This document shows, piece by piece, positions 25,884 to 33,802 of a stretch of 64,000 bases of DNA. The stretch covers positions 62,001-126,000 of the forward strand of contig CAIQWJ010000018.1 in the NCBI GenBank assembly GCA_903875575.1. Direction: 5' to 3'. The DNA is from an uncultured Acidobacteriia bacterium (GTDB lineage Bacteria; Acidobacteriota; Terriglobia; Bryobacterales; Bryobacteraceae). A program made the translations under genes and the position numbers. How positions within the stretch are numbered: position 1 is the first letter of the stretch; each line of letters opens with the position of its first letter. The notes below the pieces were generated by a model that worked only from the letters and a program-made list of their open reading frames with translations, was not told where the DNA came from and did not search any database.

Positions 25884-26537
25884 ATGAGGGATGCAGCCAT
25901 TCTCGAAAGCTCTCTCGTTCTTGCTGGACCGGCAAAACGAGTGACGCCCCAGACTCCCTCATCAGTGCCCCAGGAATCTGCGGGAACACTGGACCTGATT
26001 ACCCTCGCGCGGAATGGCGACATGGCCGCCTTCGACGAACTGATGCGGCGGCATGAGCGCATGGTCCTGATGACGGCGCTGCGCTGCCGAAACGGCAACA
26101 TGGCAGATGCGCAGGATGCCGCTCAAACCGTATTCCTCCGTCTCCACCGTTCATTAGGGCAATTTCGCGATTCCGAACGCGCAGACGCATTCCCCTCATG
26201 GCTGTACAGGATCACCGTCAATGTGTGCCTCGACATGAACCGGAAGGAAAAGCGCCGCAATGAAGTGGCCTTCGATATCGTGTCGCACGGCAAAGTCGGC
26301 CTGCCCAATGAAGCCGTGACGGATGGCGATTCACAGCGCGAGGCCCTTCAGGCGGGTCTGCACACGCTGGGCGAGAAAGAACGAGCGGCCATCGTGCTTC
26401 GGGATATAGAAGGGTTGGAAACAAGTGAAGTAGCGTCCATTCTGGGTTCGAGTGAGGCGACAGTGCGTTCACAGATCAGTGTGGGGCGTCGCAAACTCCG
26501 GACGTTTGTCGAGGGTTACATGAGGAGGCAACTATGA
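25884..26537 (+). CDS. ECF-type RNA polymerase sigma factor
   Basis: 217 residues. The first ~35 residues are not conserved. Region 2 follows: LARNGDMAAFDELMRRHERMVLM and DAQDAAQTVFLRLHRSLGQF, with SWLYRITVNVCLDMNRKEKRR for the -10 recognition helix. Region 4 near residues 155-205 (LGEKERAAIVLRDIEGL, then EVASILGSSEATVRSQISVGRRKL) recognises the -35. The next gene's ATG overlaps its stop (ATGA). Sigma, anti-sigma and a third exported protein are fused by overlaps into one unit. An upstream GTATATAGTTTTAAG stretch could hold its promoter. Confidence 0.92.
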   Translation: MRDAAILESSLVLAGPAKRVTPQTPSSVPQESAGTLDLITLARNGDMAAFDELMRRHERMVLMTALRCRNGNMADAQDAAQTVFLRLHRSLGQFRDSERADAFPSWLYRITVNVCLDMNRKEKRRNEVAFDIVSHGKVGLPNEAVTDGDSQREALQAGLHTLGEKERAAIVLRDIEGLETSEVASILGSSEATVRSQISVGRRKLRTFVEGYMRRQL

Positions 26538-27091
26538 CCTGTGAACGGGCCTGTGAGCTGTCGGCACTGGCAGCCTCAGGCGAAATCACCACCGCCGAAC
26601 AGCACTTACTGGCGGCCCATACCGTCTCCTGCAACCAATGCCGTGCGGAAGTGGAGGCATTCGAGTCGTTGCGCAGCCAATTGACTACACTTCGCGAGGA
26701 TTCTGCTCCGGACTACGTCTACTCCGCCGTGCGTGCCCGCGTCGCCGCTGAAATCGCGTCAAGGCATCGACCGGCCTGGATCGCGGCCTGGGCAAGCCTC
26801 GCCGCCGCAGTAGTTTGCGCGCTCGTCGTGATAGTGGAATTCCATCCGCAGGCTCCGGTCACGGTCCCGGACGACAAGCAAATACCGGTTCACGTCGTTC
26901 AGGCCGGACCGTCAACCGCTGACGCGCCTGTCCCAGTCCGGCACGTCCGCCGGAAATCAGTGGTCAGCCTAACACCGGAACCGGCAGAGCCCCTGGTCAT
27001 CCGAATGTTGACCGACGACCCGGATGTCGTCATGTACTGGATTGCCGACGCGGCACCAGAGAAGAAGTTCACAAAGGAAATGATCCAATGA
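26534..27091 (+). CDS. Anti-sigma factor with zinc-finger-like N-terminus and one membrane segment
   Basis: 185 residues. The N-terminal part has the ZAS-like His-x-x-x-Cys-x-x-Cys pattern (EQHLLAAHTVSCNQC), which in RsrA/ChrR-type proteins binds zinc and holds the sigma factor. One transmembrane helix lies near residues 77-97 (AAWASLAAAVVCALVVIVEF). The outer part is Pro/Val-rich and of unknown fold. It overlaps the sigma gene upstream and the secretin-N-like gene downstream, each by 4 bp. Inference: a membrane-held anti-sigma that releases the sigma factor on an envelope signal. Confidence 0.82.
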   Translation: MTCERACELSALAASGEITTAEQHLLAAHTVSCNQCRAEVEAFESLRSQLTTLREDSAPDYVYSAVRARVAAEIASRHRPAWIAAWASLAAAVVCALVVIVEFHPQAPVTVPDDKQIPVHVVQAGPSTADAPVPVRHVRRKSVVSLTPEPAEPLVIRMLTDDPDVVMYWIADAAPEKKFTKEMIQ

Positions 27092-27831
27092 AGCGAACTA
27101 TCAGCGTACTTGTCCTGTCGTCTGTCTCAATATTGTGGGGTCAAGCGCAACAGCCAAGGCCCACCCAGGCTCCACAAGTCCTCCAGCCGACCCTGGTTGC
27201 CCAACCCCTGGACGTGACCCGGGTCGTGACCCTCAAGAATCCCAACCGCGTCTCTACCAGCGTCATTGAGGGTATCGGCCTGATCATCAAACGCACCGAC
27301 AACATCGTCGTTCTGACAGGCCCGCAGGGACGCGTCGATACTGCGGAAGCCATTCTCCGGCAATTGGACGTGCCGCCTCCACCTGCGCTCAGAAAAAACG
27401 TACAGCTGACGGCCTGGCTGATTATCGCCTCCATGGCCGGCACACAAGATACCCCGCTGCCGAAGGAGTTACAGTCAGCGGTCAACCAGGTGGCATCCGT
27501 CTTCCCTTATAAGGCGTTCAACGTGATGGATGCCATTGAACTGAGGCTTGGAAATACCGGCGGCGGCAGCCTGTCAGGGGTGTTACCGCGAGTCGCCCAG
27601 GTTTTTCCGGGCGGCGGCCTGTACACCCTGACTGTGGGCCGCGTGGAGTTGTTCGAAGAGTCTCCCGTAAGCTTGATACGGGTCAGTAACTTCATGCTTA
27701 AGGTGCAGGACCTTTACCTGAACACCAACGTCGACATGCGGGAAGGTCAGAAAATCGTCGTCGGCAAGGTTAACATCGACGGCACCTCCAACGCACTCAT
27801 CGTCATTCTAACGGCGAAAGTCGTCGACTAG
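27088..27831 (+). CDS. Exported protein with secretin N-domain-like region
   Basis: 247 residues with a signal peptide (ISVLVLSSVSILWGQ) and a short Gln/Pro linker. Residues ~40-95 (DVTRVVTLKNPNRVST, NIVVLTGPQGRVDTAEAILR, QLDVPPP) look like a secretin N1/NolW module, normally repeated in GspD or PilQ. No secretin pore domain is present. The remaining ~150 residues contain beta-rich stretches of unknown fold. Its 4-bp overlap with the anti-sigma gene suggests it is either the sensed partner or an output of the sigma circuit. Function not known. Confidence 0.65.
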   Translation: MKRTISVLVLSSVSILWGQAQQPRPTQAPQVLQPTLVAQPLDVTRVVTLKNPNRVSTSVIEGIGLIIKRTDNIVVLTGPQGRVDTAEAILRQLDVPPPPALRKNVQLTAWLIIASMAGTQDTPLPKELQSAVNQVASVFPYKAFNVMDAIELRLGNTGGGSLSGVLPRVAQVFPGGGLYTLTVGRVELFEESPVSLIRVSNFMLKVQDLYLNTNVDMREGQKIVVGKVNIDGTSNALIVILTAKVVD

Positions 27832-27845
27832 CGCCCGGCACTCTT

Positions 27846-28232
27846 CTACGCCGCCACCAGATCCGTCTTCGTGAAATCATCGCCCACAAACAGAACCGGC
27901 AGCCGCGCAACCTTAGCCGCCGCGTACGTGTAGCAATCGCCCATATTCAGTTTCGCCGCATGGCGTCCCTTGCCATAGCGGAGGAACGCACTCATAAACA
28001 CAGCCACATGTTCCCGCTGAAATGGCAGCACCACCACCCTCGCCTCAATCAGAAACTGCTCCACCAGGGCTCCGGCGTCGTGACCCAGCTTCAGGGTCAG
28101 AACCAACTGCGTCTCGCACAACGTGGGAGCGCCAATCACGATTGTCTTTGCCGCACTCATCTTCCGCATCAGAACCTCGCACCCCGGTTCCCGGCAAATC
28201 ACTGCAACAACCGCCGACGAATCGAGTATCAA
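27846..28232 (-). CDS. vapC: VapC-type PIN-domain toxin
   Basis: 128 residues from a TTG at 28232, which overlaps the antitoxin's TGA and is preceded by GGAG inside that gene. The start LILDSSAVVAVICREPG is the standard VapC beginning with the first active-site Asp. The second acidic residue is in LCETQLVL and the third in NMGDCYTYAAAK, all positioned for the Mg2+ site. VapC toxins are ribonucleases, usually cutting tRNA or rRNA loops. The frame extends upstream through the antitoxin but that part is not PIN-like. Confidence 0.88.
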   Translation of the reverse strand: MILDSSAVVAVICREPGCEVLMRKMSAAKTIVIGAPTLCETQLVLTLKLGHDAGALVEQFLIEARVVVLPFQREHVAVFMSAFLRYGKGRHAAKLNMGDCYTYAAAKVARLPVLFVGDDFTKTDLVAA

Positions 28233-28504
28233 ACCGGTTCTCCGGATTCGCCATAACCCAGGTATCTCGCCTCTTCCTCCCTGGTCCACCGCCGGCGCGC
28301 CTTCTGCGGTATCGTCGGCCAGACTCTGCATTCCAGGAATTGGCGCAATCGATCCGCTCGCTCGGATTCCGTCGAACTCTCCGCAAGTCTGCCCCGGCGT
28401 TCCAGCAACGCCTGACGGATCGCCTCAGTCTTGGTCGTGCCAGCCAGGCTTGCTAACTCGCTCGCCAGATTCTCTACTTCGGTATTTTTGATATTCAGCG
28501 CCAT
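28229..28504 (-). CDS. vapB: VapB-type antitoxin, PSK/Rv0623-like
   Basis: 91 residues. The N-terminal ribbon-helix-helix-like motif ALNIKNTEVENLASELA followed by TKTEAIRQALLERR is the hallmark of the Rv0623 family of VapB antitoxins. The C-terminal tail (TREEEARYLGYGESG) is expected to fill the VapC groove. An AGAGGTG site 9 bp upstream of the ATG lies inside an inverted repeat that is a candidate operator. Confidence 0.88.
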   Translation of the reverse strand: MALNIKNTEVENLASELASLAGTTKTEAIRQALLERRGRLAESSTESERADRLRQFLECRVWPTIPQKARRRWTREEEARYLGYGESGEPV

Positions 28505-28509
28505 GAAGT

Positions 28510-28539
28510 ATTACACCTCTAATGGTGTAATGGTACCAT
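28510..28539. promoter_or_regulatory. Inverted repeat operator candidate of vapBC
   Basis: ATTACACC and GGTGTAAT (28510-28517 and 28524-28531) form perfect 8-bp arms around a 6-bp spacer, 6 bp upstream of the vapB ATG. The repeat includes the ribosome binding site. Directly beside it is the perfect palindrome ATGGTACCAT (28530-28539). VapB antitoxins autorepress through such sites. Binding here is inferred. Confidence 0.6.
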
Positions 28540-28677
28540 CTTCTTCTCAACGCCGCCCACGTGAACCTTCCGGCCTCGCCGCCGTATTACCAGGTAGCCG
28601 CACGAAACTCAGCGAGCCCGTGTGCGGCCGTGTAATAACAGCACCGCCGAACAGTCCTTAAAGAAAAGACGTCCACC

Positions 28678-29427
28678 ATGAAAATCACCGCACCCTTCAC
28701 CATCCCGTTCCTTGTCCTGTTATCGGTCCTCGCCTGCACCGCGCAAACGCCCTCCTTCGACGTCGCCTCCATTCGCCCTGCTGCCGGCAACATGCGGCCG
28801 GAAATCCAGACCGTCTCCGGTTCTCTCACCATTAGAAATCAGAACCTGATGTACCTCGTCTACTGGGCTTACGACACGCCCCCCTTTCAGATCACCGGCC
28901 CGGCCTTCCTCAACCAGGACCGCTTCGATGTCGTCGCCAAGTCCGACACCGGTGGTGACGAAGCGAAACTCCGCCTCATGTTGCGTCAACTCCTCGCCGA
29001 TCGCTTCGGTCTCAAAGCCCACACCGAGCAAAAGGAAATGCAGATTTACGCCGTGACCCTGGCCAAAGGTGGCCCGAAGTTTCAGGAATCCACCACCGAT
29101 GGCCCGCCCGTTTTTGATCACGGCGGTCCCACCACCCTGACGGCGCACCGTGTCACCATGAAAGACCTCGCGCTCCAGATTTCCGAGCCTCTCGCACGTC
29201 CTGTCATCGATGAAACCGGTCTCAAAGGAAAATACGAAATCAAAATCGATGTCAGCGCCTACATGCTCGATAACGCCAAAGGCGATGCCGGTGGCCCCCC
29301 GCCAGATCTCATGAGCCTGCTGTTCACCGGTCTCCAGCAGCAACTTGGGATCAAACTCGAATCAAAGAAGCAGAACGTGGATATTCTCGTGGTCGACCAC
29401 ATCGAAAAAATGCCCACAGAAAATTAA
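28678..29427 (+). CDS. TIGR03435 family secreted protein, copy 1
   Basis: 249 residues with a signal peptide (FLVLLSVLACTAQ). It opens with the family hallmark FDVASIRPA, and continues with LMYLVYWAYDTPPFQITGP, LRLMLRQLLADRFGLKAH, RPVIDETGLKGKYEIKIDVS and LESKKQNVDILVVDHIEKMP. The family is hugely expanded in Acidobacteriota, especially Solibacter, and its function is unknown. Here it stands alone between vapBC and the amidase. Copy 2 is at 48050-48829. Confidence 0.9.
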   Translation: MKITAPFTIPFLVLLSVLACTAQTPSFDVASIRPAAGNMRPEIQTVSGSLTIRNQNLMYLVYWAYDTPPFQITGPAFLNQDRFDVVAKSDTGGDEAKLRLMLRQLLADRFGLKAHTEQKEMQIYAVTLAKGGPKFQESTTDGPPVFDHGGPTTLTAHRVTMKDLALQISEPLARPVIDETGLKGKYEIKIDVSAYMLDNAKGDAGGPPPDLMSLLFTGLQQQLGIKLESKKQNVDILVVDHIEKMPTEN

Positions 29428-29438
29428 GAGTTCGCCGC

Positions 29439-30992
29439 CTACTTTGAGGCACGGGTAGACGTATCCGGCGCTTCAAAGTGGCTCAGCGACTGCGAGTACT
29501 GCGCAATTCCCCGGTACAGGCTCTCCGCTATCTTCTGCCGGTAGTCGCCCTTGTTCAGGTTGCTCTCGTCCCGAAGGTTGCTCAGGAATCCGATCTCCGC
29601 CAGCACGGAAGGCATCCGCGCGCCGATCAGCACCACAAACGGAGCTTTCTTCACACCCCTGTCATGCGCGGCAACATTGCCCTTCGCCGCCTGCGAGAAG
29701 ATCGCGGACTGGATGTCAGCCGCGAAGGTCTGCGACTCCGCGATTTTGTCGTTCAATGCTATCGACTGCACCAGATCCCGCAGTTCCCCCACTGACTTAT
29801 CCGCACCCGCGTTCTCCCGCGCCGCCACTGCAATCGCGCCGGGCGAACTGTTCAGGTTGAGCAGGAAAGTCTCCGTACCCGCCACTGCCGCCGCAGGTGA
29901 CGAATTGGCGTGAATCGAAAGAAACAAATCCGCCTTGTATTGGTTCGCAATGGCTGTTCGCTCGGTCAAAGGCACAAACGTGTCGTCGGAGCGGGTCAGT
30001 ACCACTTCGGCATTGAGTCTGGTCTGTACCAGCGTGGCGAGCCGCAGCGCTACGTCCAGCACCACATCTTTTTCAAGCACACCGTTTGCCCCAATGGTGC
30101 CATCGTCATGCCCGCCGTGACCTGCGTCTATCACGATCCGGTTGATCTTGAGGCCTAACGCGCGGGTCAAAGACTGCGCCGCATCAGTGGACGCTTTTGC
30201 GTTAAACCCGGCACCCCGAGTTCCCAGGGCGGGCAGTACCTTCGTTGTCGCATTCACAAACACGGGGGCCGGAGGCGGCACGGAAACGGTCGCCGCCGGC
30301 TGTACATAAGTGGTAGCCGGAGGTGAACTCTGAGTCTTCGCCGTTACCGTGGCATTGCTGAACCGGCGCGGTAATTTGACTGTCCAGCTCGTAAGCCAGC
30401 CATCAGGGATCGGCCACGGCGCAACGCCTGCCATTTCCATGTCGGTGATGGGTTCCGGCACGGGGACAATCGGTATCACTCGTCGCGGAATGACCGGCGG
30501 AACAAAGCTGCGCCGCGTATCCGAGACGACAGGGGGCGGGGAAGCCGGCCGGGTGAGAGTGCCGGTGAGTGAGACTGCTTTTGGTGCGGCGGCAACTCGT
30601 GGAGTCAACTCAATCACCAGTCGATCCGGCGTATCCAGTTTGGAAACTTTGTAATCCACCGCGCCGATCAGGTCGAATACAATCCGCGTCGTACCCGGCG
30701 TCGTCTCCGCCATTCGGATCCTTTTCACCAGATGGTCGTTGATCTGCCTGACAGCCACTCGTTTGCCGTTGATAAACGGACGGGCGTGCACGACGTCAAA
30801 GAATAACCTGTCGGGGTTTTCCGCGTGATCCGCTTTGTAGTCAGCAGGTCCGGTCGTGTCTACGATGACTCGGGTTGACCCAGGATGGGACCAGGACCGC
30901 AATCCCGTCACTTGAATTATGCCGGATTTTGCTTCGACGATCACTGGCAGGAGTAAAACAACCGCTGCCGCCCAGTGAATTCGCCGCTTCAT
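29439..30992 (-). CDS. N-acetylmuramoyl-L-alanine amidase with AMIN domain (AmiC-like)
   Basis: 517 residues. A signal segment (IHWAAAVVLLLPVIVEA) is followed by an AMIN domain over residues ~25-132 that targets the septum or secretin sites, and a Pro/Val-rich linker. The Amidase_3 catalytic domain runs from about residue 283. Zinc ligands are seen in IVIDAGHGGHDDG (His 292), the EKDVVLDVALRL helix Glu and SIHANS His. It cuts the amide bond between MurNAc and the peptide stem in the periplasm. It lies next to a lytic transglycosylase on the same strand (6 bp apart), so the two wall enzymes are probably co-expressed. Confidence 0.9.
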   Translation of the reverse strand: MKRRIHWAAAVVLLLPVIVEAKSGIIQVTGLRSWSHPGSTRVIVDTTGPADYKADHAENPDRLFFDVVHARPFINGKRVAVRQINDHLVKRIRMAETTPGTTRIVFDLIGAVDYKVSKLDTPDRLVIELTPRVAAAPKAVSLTGTLTRPASPPPVVSDTRRSFVPPVIPRRVIPIVPVPEPITDMEMAGVAPWPIPDGWLTSWTVKLPRRFSNATVTAKTQSSPPATTYVQPAATVSVPPPAPVFVNATTKVLPALGTRGAGFNAKASTDAAQSLTRALGLKINRIVIDAGHGGHDDGTIGANGVLEKDVVLDVALRLATLVQTRLNAEVVLTRSDDTFVPLTERTAIANQYKADLFLSIHANSSPAAAVAGTETFLLNLNSSPGAIAVAARENAGADKSVGELRDLVQSIALNDKIAESQTFAADIQSAIFSQAAKGNVAAHDRGVKKAPFVVLIGARMPSVLAEIGFLSNLRDESNLNKGDYRQKIAESLYRGIAQYSQSLSHFEAPDTSTRASK

Positions 30993-30998
30993 ATGTTG

Positions 30999-31652
30999 TC
31001 AGGGGGTTTTGTAGTAAACCAAACCGTCCGCACCCAGCACCGCAACGATATGTGTCTGGTGCTCCGCCAAATTCTCAACCGCCACACCGCTCACCGGCAA
31101 TGCCGCCTGTGTCTTCCGCGCCGCCGTCAGACGTTTCGCTACCGTTCGAACGTAACCCAGCGTTTCGGAATACGGAGGCACGCCGTTGTACTTGTCCACC
31201 GCCGCTTCGCCCGCATTGTAAGCCGCTATTGCCTTGGTGTAATCGCCATGATAGTACTCAAGGAGGAAACGCAGATACCGTACTCCACCCTGAATGTTGT
31301 CTGCGGCATCAAACGAGTTCGAAACTCCAAAGCGTCGCGCCGTCGAAGGAATCAACTGCATGATCCCCTGTGCCCCTTTGTTTGAAACCGCCACGGGATT
31401 GTAGTTGCTCTCCGCCTGAATCACGGAATGCACCAGCGGCGCTTCCACGCCTTCCGCACCCGCAATTCGGTCCACCATCTCATTCAATTCGGCCGGAGCC
31501 ATGCGCGGAACAACCGGTGCCACCACCGCGCGTACCAATCGGCCCGTCTTCGCATCGGGACGAACTACTGTCCGAACAGCCTGGCCGGATTGTGCAAACG
31601 TCGGCATCACCAGTATCAGTATAAAACAAAAACACGCCAAAACGTTCCCCAT
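30999..31652 (-). CDS. Secreted lytic transglycosylase, SLT family
   Basis: 217 residues from the ATG at 31652, with a signal peptide (CFCFILILVMPTFAQ). The lysozyme-like domain has the catalytic Glu in VIQAESNYNPVAVSN, the QGIMQLIPSTARRFG segment and the IAAYNAGEAAVDKYNG motif. It cleaves MurNAc-GlcNAc bonds to give 1,6-anhydro products in the periplasm. The frame stays open to 32348 because it passes under mobA on the other strand. That extension shows no domain. Confidence 0.9.
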   Translation of the reverse strand: MGNVLACFCFILILVMPTFAQSGQAVRTVVRPDAKTGRLVRAVVAPVVPRMAPAELNEMVDRIAGAEGVEAPLVHSVIQAESNYNPVAVSNKGAQGIMQLIPSTARRFGVSNSFDAADNIQGGVRYLRFLLEYYHGDYTKAIAAYNAGEAAVDKYNGVPPYSETLGYVRTVAKRLTAARKTQAALPVSGVAVENLAEHQTHIVAVLGADGLVYYKTP

Positions 31653-31739
31653 TTCGGGAGCTCTGTTTTGCCATACCTTCGCCCTTCGCCGAAACTGGAA
31701 AACCCTGTTCACGTACTTCGATGCTAACATCTGTTTACC

Positions 31740-32354
31740 CTGTCCAGCCCAATCAAAATCGACGGTGGAGCCCAACCAACCCGGGCCGCCTGGATTCTCG
31801 TCGGCGGACGCAGCACCCGCATGGGTTCCGACAAAGCACTCGCCCAATCTTCCGGCCGGGCGATGGCGCTCCGTGTAGCAGACCGTATCAGGCCCATCTG
31901 CGCCAACACTACACTCGTCGGTGATCCGTCCATATATTCCAATCTCGGCTTGCCCGTCGTTCCTGATCGCTTTCCCGGGCAAGGTCCCCTGGCGGGCATC
32001 GAAGCCGCTTTGAATACCTCTATAAGCGAGCTTAACTTGCTTATTGCCTGCGATATGCCCGCTATTCATGACGCTGTACTTGAAGACCTTTTCGCCACCC
32101 TTTCCAGCGACGAATCTGCGGATTGCATCCTGCCACGCCACCACGACGGGCACCTGGAACCTCTTTGCGCCGTGTACCGCCGCCGCTGCCATTCCGTCAT
32201 CCTTGCCGCTCTGGAGGCCGGAGTTCGCAAAGTCACTGACGCGCTCCAACTCCCCGCCAACCCACTCGCGATACGATATCTTCGTGTCTCCGATCCGGCT
32301 CCGTTTGCCAATCTGAACACCCCGGAAGACTGGCGCAGGTACCACCATGAGTGA
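31740..32354 (+). CDS. mobA: MobA-like molybdenum cofactor guanylyltransferase, start uncertain
   Basis: NTP-transferase with the GTP-binding loop WILVGGRSTRMGSDKAL. Further on come VVPDRFPGQGPLAGIEAAL, LIACDMPAIHDAVLEDL with the metal-binding Asp, and the C-terminal NLNTPEDWRRY. It attaches GMP to molybdopterin. The first ATG in frame (31821) falls inside the RMG of the loop and would remove the nucleotide site. Upstream the frame is open only to a TAA at 31725 and contains no ATG, GTG or TTG. A CTG at 31740 is the best in-frame candidate, or the frame is shifted by an error. Its stop overlaps the next ATG. Confidence 0.75.
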   Translation: MSSPIKIDGGAQPTRAAWILVGGRSTRMGSDKALAQSSGRAMALRVADRIRPICANTTLVGDPSIYSNLGLPVVPDRFPGQGPLAGIEAALNTSISELNLLIACDMPAIHDAVLEDLFATLSSDESADCILPRHHDGHLEPLCAVYRRRCHSVILAALEAGVRKVTDALQLPANPLAIRYLRVSDPAPFANLNTPEDWRRYHHE

Positions 32355-33168
32355 CCAATTCCCGCATTACATAGAATTCCGGGATGTCAATAAGACGTTC
32401 GGGAAGGGCGAAAAAGACGAAAAACACGTCCTGATCGATTCCAACTTTCATGTCAATGCCGGCCAGACCGTAGCTATCATCGGCCGCTCCGGTGTCGGCA
32501 AGTCCGTCACCTTGCGACACATCATGGGTTTCCTCAAGCCCGATAGCGGACGGATCATCGTCGCCCACGAAGATATCCTGGGCCTGAGCGATATCGAGAT
32601 GAATCGTATCCGCCGCAAGGTAACTATGGTCTTCCAGTCCGGGGCGCTTTTTGATTCCCTCACCGTGGCAGAAAACATCCTCTTCTCGCTCGAACAGCGT
32701 GAAGACTACAACGCGCAGAATAAGGATGACGTCGTCGAAGGCCTGTTAAAAATGGTCGATATCTGGGACGCCCGTGACCAGTACCCAAGTGACCTCTCCA
32801 CCGGCTACCGCCGCGCCGTAGCTATTGCCCGCGCGCTCGCCGCCCAGCCGCAATGCATCCTTTATGATGAGCCGACCACCATGGTCGACCCCATCATGAG
32901 CGACCATCTGACCCTGCTGATGCTCCGCCTCAAAACACAACTGAAGCTCACCAGCATCGTCGTGACTCACGATCTGGATCTCCTGCACCGAGTGGCGGAT
33001 ACGGTCGTTTTCCTCAGCAAAGGCAAAGTCGCTTTCTTCGGCACCGTGCCCGATTTGCATCGCTCACAGGATCCCGACATCCGCCAGTTCCTCGAACTCG
33101 ACAAAGTAATCCGGGGCGACATCTCCGCAGAGAGCCCGTTCCGAACCGGCGTCGCCGGGGAAGCCTGA
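32347..33168 (+). CDS. Mla-type ABC transporter ATPase (MlaF-like)
   Basis: 273 residues. Walker A GRSGVGKS, MGFLKPDSG, Q-loop FQSGALFDSLTVAENI, Walker B CILYDEPTTMVDPIM and switch His VVTHD. The FQSGALFDSLTV segment and the LRHIMGFLKPDSG start match MlaF/Ttg2A, which power lipid movement between membranes. The signature LSGG is LSTG here (PSDLSTGYRRAVAIARAL), and the usual Gly of the D-loop is Val (MVDP). No MlaE, MlaD or MlaC gene is nearby. It overlaps mobA and lies 5 bp before atpZ. Confidence 0.85.
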   Translation: MSDQFPHYIEFRDVNKTFGKGEKDEKHVLIDSNFHVNAGQTVAIIGRSGVGKSVTLRHIMGFLKPDSGRIIVAHEDILGLSDIEMNRIRRKVTMVFQSGALFDSLTVAENILFSLEQREDYNAQNKDDVVEGLLKMVDIWDARDQYPSDLSTGYRRAVAIARALAAQPQCILYDEPTTMVDPIMSDHLTLLMLRLKTQLKLTSIVVTHDLDLLHRVADTVVFLSKGKVAFFGTVPDLHRSQDPDIRQFLELDKVIRGDISAESPFRTGVAGEA

Positions 33169-33173
33169 CCGAA

Positions 33174-33413
33174 ATGGATCCCAACTCCCCAGGCAACCTC
33201 GGTAAATACATGAGCATGGCGCTCATGCTGCCCATTTCCACCGCCGTCGGCTATGGCCTCGGCTACGGCCTCGACTCGCTTTTCCACACCACCTGGCTCC
33301 GCTGGGTCTTCCTCGGCTTTGGCACGATAGCCGGCTTCTTTGATCTGATCTATGAGCTCGACAAGGATGAGAAGGATGGAAGCGGCACGAAAGCCGGCAA
33401 AAAAAACAAATGA
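33174..33413 (+). CDS. atpZ: AtpZ-like small F0 accessory membrane protein
   Basis: 79 residues with two membrane segments (MSMALMLPISTAVGYGLGYGL and LRWVFLGFGTIAGFFDLIY) joined by a short loop, followed by a Lys/Asp-rich tail. This is the AtpZ/AtpI-like F0 accessory family found at the start of many atp operons. AtpI overlaps its stop by 4 bp. The role is assigned from family and position. Confidence 0.8.
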   Translation: MDPNSPGNLGKYMSMALMLPISTAVGYGLGYGLDSLFHTTWLRWVFLGFGTIAGFFDLIYELDKDEKDGSGTKAGKKNK

Positions 33414-33802
33414 CCACAGCAGACTACGAACGCGCCCTCGCCCGAATCCCGAACTGGATGCTGGGCCTTGCCGTAATCGGCACCGCGGTGGCTGCGCGTA
33501 CTGCCGGAATTCAGGGCGCCGCGGGCTTCGTTCTGGGGGCCATAGCAGCCTGGCTCAACCTTCGCCTCATCGAACGGGCTGTGAACGGCATCATCCGGCG
33601 AGTTGCCGCCGACCCCGGAACCGTCCATCAGGGCAGCGGCATCAGGATCTTCGTGCAGTTCGCTGTTTTCGCCACGTTAGCCTTTGTTATACTACGGTTT
33701 ACCGGTTTCAATCTGAAGGCAGCAATGCTCGGGTTCCTCGTGTGTCCCGCCTCCGCCATCGTCGAAATCGTTTACGAATTATTCAATTATGGTCACTCGT
33801 GA
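33410..33802 (+). CDS. atpI: ATP synthase accessory protein I
   Basis: 130 residues with about four hydrophobic helices (MLGLAVIGTAVAARTAG, GAAGFVLGAIAAWLNLRLI, IFVQFAVFATLAFVILRF, AAMLGFLVCPASAIVEIVYEL). AtpI proteins help assemble the c-ring. The gene overlaps atpZ by 4 bp and atpB by 14 bp. Confidence 0.82.
   Translation: MTTADYERALARIPNWMLGLAVIGTAVAARTAGIQGAAGFVLGAIAAWLNLRLIERAVNGIIRRVAADPGTVHQGSGIRIFVQFAVFATLAFVILRFTGFNLKAAMLGFLVCPASAIVEIVYELFNYGHS

Noticed and set aside
31653-32348. N-terminal extension of the SLT protein to 449 residues
   Set aside because: The extension runs opposite to mobA and lacks any conserved content; the ATG at 31652 gives a signal peptide directly before the SLT domain.
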